Positions 1 to 11,691 are shown, counted from the first letter of the stretch. The stretch is DNA of 64,000 nucleotides from Tragulus kanchil (GCA_022376925.1 JAIOJX010000002.1:63078001-63142000); one strand, 5' to 3'. Notes: a model not told the origin generated them from the letters alone. A program made the numbers and translations.

Positions 1-1178
1 TGTTTACATTACCAGGAAACTCCAAAATATTCAAGAAAATGCCACGTCTTATGTTTATCTTAGTGCACATTAACTAATTGTGGAGTTCATTCCTTTGCAA
101 AGTGAGGTCTAAAGGCTATCCTTTAAAAATCTAGTCATTTCTGGATAAAGAATGATTCAAAACAAACTCCGTTTTACCTCCAGTCATTTTTCACAAGTCT
201 TGTTGGCCAAAAGATAGGAAATTGAAATGCCTGCCAATTCTGTCTGTAACCTGAAATTTTGTTTCCAGGATATTCAGCTGCAACACTCAATCCTTGGATT
301 TCTCAGGTTATAAAGTCATGTTCATATCCCTGAGGGACCCAGTTTTATAGATTGAAGGCACTCACCGTACTGTTAACAGCAGTAACGGTGCACCCCCTTC
401 CGCAGCCCAGTTTTAGTGAATGAGCTATAAAGGCACTGAGAATCTAGAAGATGTAAAATTATAAGTGCTAACTAGTCACAGTCACTTCAATAGATGATGT
501 CCTGTTTGGTTTTGAATATGTGTTTTAGTCAAAGCACCTGCACCTCACTGAACTGTCCCTTTCTGACTGTCCCTCATCAATCCCTATGACCAATCCAGGT
601 CAGGATTTAAAGCCTCTGATTCCTAGGCTGCTGTCTTCTGTTTTAAAGAAAATACACATGAGCTTTGTTGTGCTGAGAGCTTAGAAAATTCAGGAACATT
701 TAACAGCAATAGAGGAAGTATAACAGTCACAAGACACCTGGAGTAGCACTGAGTCAGCTTTAAGAAGGACATCTACCCCATGAGGCACAAATGCACCATC
801 ACTGTCCAACAGCCTTCCTTTTTCTCATATACCATCTTTAGGCTCCACAGCTCCATGTCATAGGGCATTTTTGCTTCCGTGGAGTTTAGGTTTAATGTCT
901 ATGGAAAATGATTTCTCCTGAATAAATGCAAACAAATAAGTATGGTGTATTTTATCTAGAACCCCACAAGCAATGACTCATGTCCCTACCACTCCAGAGA
1001 CACTCTTGTATCTGAGCCAATTTATGTCACTGTAAAATGAAGCCATATTTACTAGGAGTCTTATATGTCTGTTTCTAAGCAAAGAATACTATAGGTGAAT
1101 GTTTTTCTAAATGTTTACATTACCAGGAAACTCCAAAATATTCAAGAAAATGCCACGTCTTATGTTTATCTTAGTGCA
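1..1178. repeat. Direct duplication 1 (period about 1111; only the end of the left copy is in the window)
   Basis: Bases 1-67 recur at 1112-1178 and the match stops at both right-hand ends. For a head-to-tail duplication this means the left copy ends at 67, with most of it outside the window, and the right copy is 68-1178. The right copy is AT-rich single-copy DNA in which I see no gene or recognisable transposon. It is the first of seventeen similar units and is most likely an assembly redundancy. Confidence 0.75.
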
Positions 1179-1206
1179 AGTTGAGTTGTAGAAAAAGCAT
1201 ACAGCA

Positions 1207-1530
1207 GGGGCTTCCCTGGTGGTCCAGTGGGTAAGGACACCGCCTTGCAGTGCAAGGGGCGCCAGTTCGATCCCTGGCCTGGGAAGATCCCACATGCCGC
1301 GGAGCGGCTGGACCGATGTGTCCAATTACTGAGCCGGAGCTCTGGCACGCGTGCGCCCAGAGCCGGTGCTCTGCGACAACAGAGGCCATGGCGATGGGAG
1401 GCCCACAGGAGCCAAAGAACAAAGACGGATGAAAATAGAGAAATGAAAGACCAATAGAAATGGCCTGCCCATCCCCCTTCCACCCCTCCCCACCCCCCAA
1501 AAGATAAAAAAATAAAATTAAAAAAAAAAA
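1207..1530 (+). mobile_element. CHR-2/Bov-tA-type SINE (tRNA-Glu derived), full length
   Basis: Starts with the family head gggcttccctggtggtcc, has a tRNA-like A box (tggtccagtgggtaaggac) and B box (gttcgatccc), then the non-tRNA body with gatgggaggcccac, and ends in an A-rich tail. Flanking direct repeats of about 15 bases (aaaaagcatacagcag at left, aaaaagcatacatcag at right, one mismatch) mark a target-site duplication from L1-mediated insertion. It transcribes nothing of known function. Open frames across it on both strands are incidental. Confidence 0.9.
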
Positions 1531-1620
1531 AAGCATACATCAGCACTGTCTGCGGAGAAATACTCAGATGATGGTGAGTACACAGGAGATGGGCAAGCCC
1601 TCCATTGTGTAGACTTCACA

Positions 1621-3852
1621 AAACTGCGGTTTCGACACCCTGCACTGACTTAAGGGCAGATGTATACAGAATGGCTCTTTTGGGTTCTATCCTGAGATGC
1701 TCAGTATTTGATAAACAGAGACTTTAAAAGTTACAGGACGTTGTTGCTTAACAGTTTCATTAGTGTCTTTGAACTTGCAGGATAGTCATGGCTTAAGAAT
1801 TTTCCATTCAAAGACTCAACTCAGTCAGGTAACATGTTAACCCTCTTCCTAATTCAATTTTGGAAATCATTCTACTCTCCTCACTCCAGATGAGGTCTGC
1901 AAGGATCTTCTTTTGTAGTTATTTTTTAGGATTTCTGTGAATATTTTGTTACATATTCAAAAAATATGACTTAACATGCCCCTTTAGCACGAGGCTTATA
2001 AATTTATATATTTGGAAAATATCCTTGCAGCATTTGTAATTTGTTGCTGGCTGAAAAAAATGAATAGAGAGTTTGTGATTTGCCAGCAGTTTTTGATGAA
2101 AATATGAATATGTGCCCTTTAAGAAAGAAATGATACTGTTGCTTTTAGACAACTAATCCACTGCAGAGGAAAATGTCTTGGATACATTGTATGTTACAGA
2201 TTTTAAACATACACTGTATGTTCTTTGCTTTGTCCTTTTTATTTTTTAATTTAAAAATTTAACCTAACAATCTATTTACAGAAAGAGCTCAACTTTTATC
2301 ATTTTATTTTAATAGCAGCTTAATTCCCAATGTAAAACAAATTTAGATCCTCTACTTGGGACAGATCAGGAGACTCCATGTGTATATAAAATATTGGTTA
2401 TTTTTAAGAAGAATTTTAATTAACAGTATTATAGGAGAGGGTTTTAAAAAAAGAGCTTGTCAAGTTTTCAGAATACTATGTAAGATGTATCCTTATCTTC
2501 AAATTCATCAAGATGTATACATTAAATATATAGTTTTTGCATGTCAATCATATCCCAATAAAGTGGCTTAACATTTTAAAATAAAATATAAAGAAATACC
2601 AAAAATCCGTGGTCATTTCACCATAAACGTTCAATCTGAGTCATTTTATTAAACTTCTCTATGGAAAGGTTTTAGCTATGTTGGCAGGAAGGAAGCAAAC
2701 ATTTTGCTGTTTTATTTTTGTTCATTGTGAGACTAAACTGCGGTTTCGACACCCTGCACTGACTTAAGGGCAGATGTATACAGAATGGCTCTTTTGGGTT
2801 CTATCCTGAGATGCTCAGTATTTGATAAACAGAGACTTTAAAAGTTACAGGACGTTGTTGCTTAACAGTTTCATTAGTGTCTTTGAACTTGCAGGATAGT
2901 CATGGCTTAAGAATTTTCCATTCAAAGACTCAACTCAGTCAGGTAACATGTTAACCCTCTTCCTAATTCAATTTTGGAAATCATTCTACTCTCCTCACTC
3001 CAGATGAGGTCTGCAAGGATCTTCTTTTGTAGTTATTTTTTAGGATTTCTGTGAATATTTTGTTACATATTCAAAAAATATGACTTAACATGCCCCTTTA
3101 GCACGAGGCTTATAAATTTATATATTTGGAAAATATCCTTGCAGCATTTGTAATTTGTTGCTGGCTGAAAAAAATGAATAGAGAGTTTGTGATTTGCCAG
3201 CAGTTTTTGATGAAAATATGAATATGTGCCCTTTAAGAAAGAAATGATACTGTTGCTTTTAGACAACTAATCCACTGCAGAGGAAAATGTCTTGGATACA
3301 TTGTATGTTACAGATTTTAAACATACACTGTATGTTCTTTGCTTTGTCCTTTTTATTTTTTAATTTAAAAATTTAACCTAACAATCTATTTACAGAAAGA
3401 GCTCAACTTTTATCATTTTATTTTAATAGCAGCTTAATTCCCAATGTAAAACAAATTTAGATCCTCTACTTGGGACAGATCAGGAGACTCCATGTGTATA
3501 TAAAATATTGGTTATTTTTAAGAAGAATTTTAATTAACAGTATTATAGGAGAGGGTTTTAAAAATAGAGCTTGTCAAGTTTTCAGAATACTATGTAAGAT
3601 GTATCCTTATCTTCAAATTCATCAAGATGTATACATTAAATATATAGTTTTTTGCATGTCAATCATATCCCAATAAAGTGGCTTAACATTTTTAAAATAA
3701 AATATAAAGAAATACCACCAAAAATCCCGTGGTCATTTCACCATAAACGTTCAATCTGAGTCATTTTTAAGTCCTTCAAACTTCTCTATGGGTGGAAATG
3801 TGAGTTTTAAGCTATGTTGGCAGGAAGGAAGCAAACATTTTTGCTGTTTTAT
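1621..3852. repeat. Direct duplication 2 (copies 1621-2734 and 2735-3852)
   Basis: Period 1114. The copies are almost identical for the first 900 bases, with a one-base substitution and homopolymer differences near 2450. From about 2570 to 2734 the left copy carries many small deletions relative to 3690-3852. The right copy reads straight on into the Bov-A2 that starts near 3860. The unit is AT-rich single-copy DNA with no gene that I can see. Confidence 0.95.
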
Positions 3853-3862
3853 ATGTTCTTAT

Positions 3863-4078
3863 TATTGTTTAGTCACTAAGTTGTGTCCAATGCTTTGTGA
3901 CCCCATGGAATGTACCCCCACCAGGCTTCTCTGTCTGGGATTTTCCAGACAAGAATATTGGAGAGGGTTGCCATTTTCTTCTCCAAGGGATCTTCCTAAC
4001 CCAGTGACACATTTGTGTTTCCCGCATCCCCTGAATTAGCAGGCAGATTCTTTACCACTGCAGAACCTGAGAAGTCTA
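3863..4078 (-). mobile_element. Bov-A2 SINE, antisense
   Basis: Reads as the reverse complement of Bov-A2: ttgtttagtcactaag, the gaccccatgg block, a diverged caagaatattggagaggg, and gcaggcagattctttaccac at the element's 5' end. It sits immediately after duplication 2, whose left copy breaks off just as this element begins. The moderately diverged sequence suggests an older copy. Confidence 0.88.
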
Positions 4079-4287
4079 TGACTCCAAATTGTATCTCCTG
4101 GAACGTACCTATCCAGTAGGTAGACCAGTAATGCAATAAGTTGTGTTAATCATTCTTATGAAAACTTTCAAGGAAAGTAAACTATTACCTATTTTATCTC
4201 CTTTTCAGAAATGTAATCTCTATAAGCACTTAGAAAAATGATTATCCCAATCTGTAGGCAAAAGTAATAAGTAGCAAATTAAAGACG
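4079..4287. other. Unique intergenic DNA
   Basis: About 200 bases of AT-rich sequence between two SINEs. I see no gene, repeat or signal here. Confidence 0.5.
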
Positions 4288-4565
4288 AGGGTTTCCCTTG
4301 TGGTCCAGTGGGTAGTAAGGACACCACCTTGCAGTGCAAGGGGCGCCTATTCGACCACTGGCCTGGGAGGATCCCGCGTGCTGCGGAGCAGCTGGACCCT
4401 GTCCGACTACCGAGCCGGAGCCCTGGAGCACATGCACCCAGAGCCAGCGCTCAGCAGCGACAAAGGCCACTGCGATGGGAGGGCCACACAGGCCAAGGAA
4501 CAAAGATGGATGAAAAATAGAGAAATGAAAGACCGATAGAAGTGGCCAAAAAGGAAAAAAAAATA
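4288..4565 (+). mobile_element. CHR-2/Bov-tA-type SINE
   Basis: The same family as the element at 1207: head agggtttcccttgtggtcc, A-box region, a B box damaged to attcgaccac, the body with gatgggagggccacac, and an A-rich tail near 4550. The damaged B box suggests that it can no longer be transcribed by RNA polymerase III. Confidence 0.88.
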
Positions 4566-4593
4566 GATGATATGTCACTTTAGCTTGCTTTTT

Positions 4594-5785
4594 TAATTAA
4601 TTTACTTTTATTTTACTTTTACAGAGTTTTGTTGTTTACTGCTATACAAAAACCCGAATCAGCCATAGGTATACACATGACCCTTCCCACTTGAACTTCC
4701 CTCCCATCTCCCTCCCTATCCCACCCCTCTAGATTGTTACAGAGCCCGTTTGAGTTCCCTGAGTCTTATAGCAGATTTCCATTGGTTATCTATTTTACAT
4801 ATGGTAATGTAAGTTTCCATGTTACTCTTTCCATGCATCTCGCCCATTCCTCCCCGCCCCCTACCACGTCCATAAGTTTGTTCTGTATGTTTATTTCTCC
4901 ATTGCTGCTCTGCATATACATTTATTAATACCATCTTTCTAGATTTCATATATATGTGTTAGTATATGATATTTATCTTTCTCTATCTGACTTACTTCAC
5001 TCTGTATAATAGGTTCTAGGTTCATACACCTCATTAGGATGGACTCAAATGCATTTCTTTTTATGGCTGAGAAACATTCCATTGTATGTATACACAACAG
5101 CTTCTTTATCCATTCATTTGTTGATGGACATCTAGGTTGCTTCCATATTCTAGTTATTGTAATTAGTGCTACATTGAACAATGGGGTGCATGTGTCTTTT
5201 TCAGTTTTGATTTCCTCAGGGTATATGCCTCATAGTGGAATTGCTGGGTCATGTGTTGGTTCTAGCCCTAGTTTCTTAAGGAATCTCCATACTGTCTTCC
5301 GTAGTGTCTGTATTAATTTACATTCCCACCAACAGTGCAAGAGTGTTCCCTTTTATCCACACCTTCTCCAGCATTTATTCTCTATAGATTTTTTGATGAT
5401 GGCCATTCTGACTGATGTGAGGCGATATCTCATTGTAGTTTTGATTTTTCTAATGAGTGATATTGAGCATCTTTTCATGTGTATTTTTAGCCATGTATAT
5501 GTCTTCTTTGGAGAGATGTCTGTTTAGGTCTTTTTCCCAGTTTTTGATTGGGTCGTTTGTTTTTTGGTGTTGAATGGTCTGAGCTGCTTGTATATTTTGG
5601 AAATTAATTTTTGTCAGTTTTTCCATTTGCTATTATCATCATTCTTAGGGTTCTGTTTTCACCTTGTTTATAGTTTTTTATGCTTTGCAAAAGCTTTTAA
5701 GTTTAATTAGGACCCACTTCTTTATTTTTATTTTTATTTCCATTGCTCTAGGATGTGGGTCATAGAAGATCTTGCTTTGATAACT
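4594..5785 (-). mobile_element. L1 LINE 3' end, antisense, 5'-truncated
   Basis: Bases 4594-4938 are the reverse complement of a ruminant L1 3' UTR, including the acagagttttgttgtttact tail block. On the minus strand, 4939-5181 encodes a remnant of the ORF2 C-terminus: residues around [17 protein letters not shown] and [12 protein letters not shown] match the end of mammalian L1 ORF2. The ORF2 remnant continues upstream to about 5785 with frame breaks. The truncated, dead element lacks endonuclease and reverse-transcriptase domains. Part of it (4995 onward) is repeated at 6087 by duplication 3. Confidence 0.9.
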
Positions 5786-5919
5786 TGCTTTTTAAATTAA
5801 GAGTTACTTTAAGTATTAATGCTTAAACATATATTTAAAAGCATTAATATTCTTCTCTAATCTAGTGAAATTTTAATATGCTGTGAAGGTTAAAATTTTA
5901 ATGAACTAATGTAGAAATC

Positions 5920-6086
5920 AGGGCTTTACAGGTGGCATTAGTGGTAAAGAATGCCTGCCAATGCAGGAGATGTAAGAGATGTAGGTTCGATTCCTGGATG
6001 GGGAAGATTCCTAGAGAAAGAAATGGGAACCCACTCCAATATTCTTGCCCAGAAAATCCCATGGACAGAGGGGCTATTGCACAGGT
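5920..6086 (+). mobile_element. Bov-A2 SINE, truncated duplicate copy
   Basis: The left-copy version of the intact Bov-A2 at 7013-7238. It begins gggctttacaggtggc and is cut at the duplication 3 junction after the cagaggggctattg block. Small deletions relative to the intact copy occur only here. It is probably not a separate insertion. Confidence 0.85.
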
Positions 6087-6877
6087 CTTCACTCTGTATA
6101 ATAGGTTCTAGGTTCATACACCTCATTAGGATGGACTCAAATGCATTTCTTTTTATGGCTGAGAAACATTCCATTGTATGTATACACAACAGCTTCTTTA
6201 TCCATTCATTTGTTGATGGACATCTAGGTTGCTTCCATATTCTAGTTATTGTAATTAGTGCTACATTGAACAATGGGGTGCATGTGTCTTTTTCAGTTTT
6301 GATTTCCTCAGGGTATATGCCTCATAGTGGAATTGCTGGGTCATGTGTTGGTTCTAGCCCTAGTTTCTTAAGGAATCTCCATACTGTCTTCCGTAGTGTC
6401 TGTATTAATTTACATTCCCACCAACAGTGCAAGAGTGTTCCCTTTTATCCACACCTTCTCCAGCATTTATTCTCTATAGATTTTTTGATGATGGCCATTC
6501 TGACTGATGTGAGGCGATATCTCATTGTAGTTTTGATTTTTCTAATGAGTGATATTGAGCATCTTTTCATGTGTATTTTTAGCCATGTATATGTCTTCTT
6601 TGGAGAGATGTCTGTTTAGGTCTTTTTCCCAGTTTTTGATTGGGTCGTTTGTTTTTTGGTGTTGAATGGTCTGAGCTGCTTGTATATTTTGGAAATTAAT
6701 TTTTGTCAGTTTTTCCATTTGCTATTATCATCATTCTTAGGGTTCTGTTTTCACCTTGTTTATAGTTTTTTATGCTTTGCAAAAGCTTTTAAGTTTAATT
6801 AGGACCCACTTCTTTATTTTTATTTTTATTTCCATTGCTCTAGGATGTGGGTCATAGAAGATCTTGCTTTGATAACT
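6087..6877 (-). mobile_element. L1 fragment, duplicate of 4995-5785
   Basis: The right-copy version of the antisense ORF2 C-terminal part of the L1. It lacks the 3' UTR because the duplicated unit starts inside the element. Count it once. Confidence 0.85.
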
Positions 6878-7012
6878 TGCTTTTTAAATTAAGAGTTACT
6901 TTAAGTATTAATGCTTAAACATATATTTAAAAGCATTAATATTCTTCTCTAATCTAGTGAAATTTTAATATGCTGTGAAGGTTAAAATTTTAATGAACTA
7001 ATGTAGAAATCA

Positions 7013-7238
7013 GGGCTTTACAGGTGGCATTAGTGGTAAAGAATCCGCCTGCCAATGCAGGAGATGTAAGAGATGTAGGTTCGATTCCTGGATGGGGAAG
7101 ATTCCCTAGAGAAAGAAATGGGAACCCACTCCAATATTCTTGCCCAGAAAATCCCATGGACAGAGGAGCCTGGTGGGCTATTGTCCACAGGGTCGCAAAA
7201 AGTCAGACACAACTGTAATGACTTAGCACTAACACAAA
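7013..7238 (+). mobile_element. Bov-A2 SINE, full length
   Basis: Complete element from gggctttacaggtggc to actaacacaa, including gtaaagaatccgcctgccaa, a tRNA-like B box (gttcgattcc), ccactccaatattcttgc and gtcagacacaactg. Ten-base target-site duplications (gtagaaatca) lie at 7003-7012 and 7239-7248. Confidence 0.93.
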
Positions 7239-7248
7239 GTAGAAATCA

Positions 7249-8333
7249 AATCACATTGCAAATGCCAATATATTTATAAGCTACAGTTGGCTCCCCTAAG
7301 TGTAGAGAACATCCAAAAAGCAGAAAGTCAAATAAAAGATACATCTGTAAACTTTTGCAGTTTAGACATTTGGAAACATTTGCCAAGTTAATATTCATCT
7401 CAATACAAAGTAGCTTTGACCTTGAGCCTCTGGTATGCTTCAAGATAATTTAGTTTACTGTAATAACACTAGCTCCAGTGGATGTCAAATTCACAAAGAA
7501 CCAGTTTGGCATCCTTTGAAAAGTAAGCAGATAAAAATAAAGATTTTTTTCAATAGTTAGTACAAAGGACAAGCAGTTGACAATTACTAATTTCTTTCAT
7601 TTCTTCCACACCACGAAATAAAATGCCAAGCATATTGATAATTGTTCAGACAAACCCATGAATCATATTATCACCCCTGCACAGAACCCCTAGAAGCAGA
7701 GTAAGAAATTAATAAACACTTGAGGATTTATTGATGCTTGGGTTATTTATTGGGTTTTCCAATGATTGGCTACACATGGAAACATCATATTCTACAAGAA
7801 TATTGTAATTTATTAGGTAACTTCTTCACTACCTAAACATTTGAATTCTGCTTCTGTACATAAAACTACTTATTCTTCAAAGACAATGCAGGTCCTTACA
7901 GACATTTGTACTCTAAGAAATATCTCTATTTTAATTAATACCAGATAAATTATCAGTCATGCTCACATTGAATAATAAACTCATGAAACCAGTATTCTTT
8001 CATCCATTTATTAATAGTCTGCCTTTGGTCATTAAATATTTCAAAGTTTTCTTCTTATAAAATTTGTAATTCATTCAGATAAAATGTATGCATGGACACA
8101 CGTGGTATTGCATATACTTTTTTTTTTTTGCATACACTTTTAAAGGGCTCATGGACCTGTTGAAGTTTGTCTGTGGCCTTCTTCACAAGTTCAGTTCACA
8201 ACATTAGACTTCTTAGACAGGTGATTTGCATGCATGACCAGATTGAGCCTAAGTCTGTGAAAAATCACTACCAAATTATATTTTGTGAAGAGATGATGTG
8301 ATTTCCATATGACTGTTTGAGTATTCCATATTC
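7249..8333. other. Unique intergenic DNA
   Basis: About 1.1 kb of AT-rich single-copy sequence. There is a T-run near 8120. I see no gene, recognisable transposon or regulatory signal. Confidence 0.5.
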
Positions 8334-9200
8334 TTTTTTGATTGTCAGATGGTCCTTTATCAAGTTATTTTCCTCTGTGTTTCTTTTTTTTAATAATTCA
8401 GATTAGTATTCATTTTTTTATATACATTTTTTTTTGGCCTCCAAATCATCATTCATTTATCTGCCTCCATCTTTTTTTCTTTTTTTTATTCTTTGGCATG
8501 TGTGGGCCTCCCATTCCAGTGGTCTCTCTCGTTACAGAGCACTGGCTCTGGGCACATGCACTCCCAAATGCCAGCTCATAATTGGACACACCAGCCCAGC
8601 CACTCCACCAAATGTTGAATCTTCCCGGGCCAGGGATTGAACTGGTACCCCTGTACTTCAGGGCAGACTTCTTACCCATTGAACCACAAGGGAAGCCCCC
8701 TCTGTATTTCTTAATTACTGGATGTTCTCTCCCACTGCCATTGTCCCCAGTGATGTCACACGGGTGGCAGCCATCATCTGTATTACAGCCCATAAGCTCA
8801 GGGGGACCTTCAAGATCTCTTTAATGATTCCAGAGAGTTGTCTGGTCAAAGATTGGTGATGCATCAGCCAGGCAATATTTTCAATCTCATCAAAAATGCT
8901 GTTTCGATTGTACTTAAAATTTGTCTGCTTCTTTTCATTTCTGAGTGGTCCTTGAGTTTTTGATGTTCAGAGAGAGGCAGAAGGTACCCCCGACCCCTGG
9001 GCCTGCCTGTTCTGAGTGGTTTCACTGTACTCCTGACTTTTCAAGTCATCTGTCGTCTTGGCCACATCATCACCCATCTCCTTTGGAAACAGATCCAGGG
9101 GCATGACTGTGCGGGTCAAGGCACACGTGACACTGATCTTCCCCCTGAAACACCTCAGGTATACAATTTTGATCTTGTTAGGGTCAAGCTTGGGTGGCCT
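8334..9200 (-). pseudogene. RPL12: Processed pseudogene of ribosomal protein L12, split by a SINE
   Basis: The functional parent encodes 60S ribosomal protein uL11 of the ribosomal stalk base. On the minus strand the frame from 9200 reads PPKLDPNKIKIVYLRC, close to the RPL12 N-terminus with the start codon changed to AGG at 9198-9200. NRQAQ and PSAS follow near 8980, and further on [14 protein letters not shown] matches the C-terminal region. The stop-codon position is 8711-8713. Introns are absent; there are in-frame stops, frameshifts and many missense changes. A remnant of the 3' UTR with a polyadenylation-like gataaagga and a six-base A tract appears at 8334-8385, beyond the SINE at 8386-8698. 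So it is an old retrocopy, broken first by mutation and then by insertion. It is non-functional. Confidence 0.88.
8386..8698 (-). mobile_element. CHR-2/Bov-tA-type SINE inserted in the RPL12 pseudogene
   Basis: Reverse complement of the CHR-type SINE: ctttggcatgtgtgggcctc, gattgaactggtacc at the B box, and ccacaagggaagcccc at its 5' head. The T-rich stretch 8386-8440 is its tail. Direct repeats cctctgtgtttctt (8372-8385) and cctctgtatttctt (8699-8712) are its target-site duplication and lie in the stop/3' UTR region of the pseudogene, which proves the order of events. Confidence 0.9.
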
Positions 9201-9303
9201 GGCAGAGGCAGCTGGTGTAGGATAATCCAGATGTGGACCACAGAGGAGGTTTGCACCTTGAGCTCCTCTGATTAGAAAGCTCTCCTGCCCCCACCCCCAC
9301 ACA

Positions 9304-9420
9304 TAATTTTTATTATTTTTTATTTTTTTAGTTGAAGAAAAATAACTTTACAGAGCTTTGTTGTTTACTGCCAGACATCAACCAGCCATAGGCAGACATG
9401 TATTATTCCCTCTCATAGAG
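9304..9420 (-). mobile_element. L1 3' UTR end fragment, antisense
   Basis: Contains acagagctttgttgtttact followed by the complement of the cctatggctg block, next to a T-rich run at 9306-9335 that represents the poly(A) tail. It is a short 5'-truncated insertion just upstream of the RPL12 retrocopy. Confidence 0.75.
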
Positions 9421-9926
9421 AATGCTATCTTGTGAACAAGTATAGTAATAGATAATGTAGATATATATCATCTATATATTTGTGCTATGTTCCAGAACAC
9501 ACACAGCAACCTAGAAAGAAGAGAAAACAAAGACACTTAAATTTAAATGCAGGCATGCATTTCAATAGATGCAAGTATAGATTCTGCTTTAAACAAACAA
9601 ATATTTAGTTAGATGTCACAAATGCATTTTAGTCTAACACTTTGTCATTGTTTAAGAGCCCATCGGATTTCCACTGAGAACTGATGAACTCTTAATTCAG
9701 ATACAACCCCGCCTGCACCTGAAGTGTTTGTTGGCCTCAGGAACACTGACAAAATTTAGAAATAAAAATAACAGCAACAAAATCCTACTGGAGAAATAAA
9801 TATTTAAGTGTCATGTCCCCAAGGAAGAGAGTGACTGCCTCAATAATCGTTGAGAACACTTCTGTAAAATAAGGCCTCCTTCACATGGTTCTCTGTTCTC
9901 TGACCTCTGTTCAGTGGTAAAAGCGG

Positions 9927-10066
9927 GAAATGACAGAGGATGAGAGGGTTGGATGGCATCATTGACTCAATGGGCATGAGTTTGAGCAAGCTCCATGAGA
10001 TAGTGAAGGACAGGGAAGCCTGGCATGCTGCAGTCCATGGGGTCACAAAGAGTTGGACATGACTGG
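9927..10066 (+). mobile_element. BovB (RTE LINE) 3' end fragment
   Basis: Matches the terminal part of BovB in sense orientation: acagaggatgagagggttgg, atggcatcattgactcaatg, then aggcctggcatgctgcagtcc-like sequence and cacaaagagttggacatgac. It is severely 5'-truncated, as is typical of BovB, and only the last few codons of ORF2 and the 3' UTR remain. Confidence 0.85.
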
Positions 10067-11006
10067 CCCGCTGAAAAGCACTGTAGATTTTAGCAAGAGT
10101 AGCATTAAAGAATGATCAAGTAACAACTTTTCACCTCTGCCATTGTAAATGACACAGATCAAACAACTCAGTCACAGATTAAAAACCAGTTCCTTTTGGA
10201 TCCCTAGTGCCCCATCATATTAATTGTCAGTATTTTGGGGCCATTGAATTAATGGACTTACTTACCTAGGTGCAAGCAGGACTTTGGGACTCATCTCCTT
10301 TGTGCTGTTTGGTAACACTTAACTCTACTTGTCTCAATCTTCTTAAGTCCTTACAGAGCATTTATTAAAACAAAATCTTTTTTAAAATGCAGTTGTAATC
10401 TTTTTGCCCAATTATTTGATGTAACTATCCAGGTCTGTGAGTCCTTGGATTGCATTAAAGGTTTTTCTGCTATTCCTAATGTTCAGTAACTTCCTTAAGT
10501 TGTTCCCATCTACTGGGATTGTATGTATGACTATTCATGTTTATAGAGACACAAGCATATGGGGGTGCCTGCTTGGCTGCAGAATTGACACATAGTTCAT
10601 GAGAAAACAAAGACACTTAAATTTAAATGCAGGCATGCATTTCAATAGATGCAAGTATAGATTCTGCTTTAAACAAACAAATATTTAGTTAGATGTCACA
10701 AATGCATTTTAGTCTAACACTTTGTCATTGTTTAAGAGCCCATCGGATTTCCACTGAGAACTGATGAACTCTTAATTCAGATACAACCCCGCCTGCACCT
10801 GAAGTGTTTGTTGGCCTCAGGAACACTGACAAAATTTAGAAATAAAAATAACAGCAACAAAATCCTACTGGAGAAATAAATATTTAAGTGTCATGTCCCC
10901 AAGGAAGAGAGTGACTGCCTCAATAATCGTTGAGAACACTTCTGTAAAATAAGGCCTCCTTCACATGGTTCTCTGTTCTCTGACCTCTGTTCAGTGGTAA
11001 AAGCGG

Positions 11007-11146
11007 GAAATGACAGAGGATGAGAGGGTTGGATGGCATCATTGACTCAATGGGCATGAGTTTGAGCAAGCTCCATGAGATAGTGAAGGACAGGGAAGCC
11101 TGGCATGCTGCAGTCCATGGGGTCACAAAGAGTTGGACATGACTGG
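11007..11146 (+). mobile_element. BovB 3' end fragment, duplicate of 9927-10066
   Basis: The right-copy version of the same BovB remnant within duplication 4. No base difference seen. Count it once. Confidence 0.85.
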
Positions 11147-11691
11147 CCCGCTGAAAAGCACTGTAGATTTTAGCAAGAGTAGCATTAAAGAATGATCAAG
11201 TAACAACTTTTCACCTCTGCCATTGTAAATGACACAGATCAAACAACTCAGTCACAGATTAAAAACCAGTTCCTTTTGGATCCCTAGTGCCCCATCATAT
11301 TAATTGTCAGTATTTTGGGGCCATTGAATTAATGGACTTACTTACCTAGGTGCAAGCAGGACTTTGGGACTCATCTCCTTTGTGCTGTTTGGTAACACTT
11401 AACTCTACTTGTCTCAATCTTCTTAAGTCCTTACAGAGCATTTATTAAAACAAAATCTTTTTTAAAATGCAGTTGTAATCTTTTTGCCCAATTATTTGAT
11501 GTAACTATCCAGGTCTGTGAGTCCTTGGATTGCATTAAAGGTTTTTCTGCTATTCCTAATGTTCAGTAACTTCCTTAAGTTGTTCCCATCTACTGGGATT
11601 GTATGTATGAATATTCATGTTTATAGGGAGGAAGACACAAGCATATGGGGGGTGCCTGCTTGGCTGCAGAATTCCCTGGAACTAGTTTCAT

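Larger units (their letters stand above)
4995..7192. repeat. Direct duplication 3 (copies 4995-6086 and 6087-7192)
   Basis: Period 1092. It contains most of the antisense L1 and the start of a Bov-A2. The interior matches base for base as far as I can follow. In the last 150 bases the left copy has lost ccg near 5950, one c near 6010, and about ten bases near 6070, all present in the right copy at 7045-7192. The join falls in the middle of the left Bov-A2, so an antisense L1 segment abruptly follows SINE sequence. Confidence 0.95.
9521..11691. repeat. Direct duplication 4 (copies 9521-10600 and 10601-11691)
   Basis: Period 1080. The copies are line-for-line identical for about 1 kb. The last 50 bases of the left copy (10550-10600) have deletions relative to 11625-11691: a lost ggagg and a lost part of attccctggaactagtttc. 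The unit includes one BovB 3' end and otherwise single-copy DNA. Confidence 0.96.

Noticed and set aside
5039..5527. 162-codon plus-strand frame
   Set aside because: It is the antisense reading of an L1 ORF2 C-terminus; the coding remnant lies on the minus strand.
7046..7105. tRNA-like A and B boxes
   Set aside because: These belong to SINE heads derived from tRNA; no complete cloverleaf tRNA gene was found in the window.
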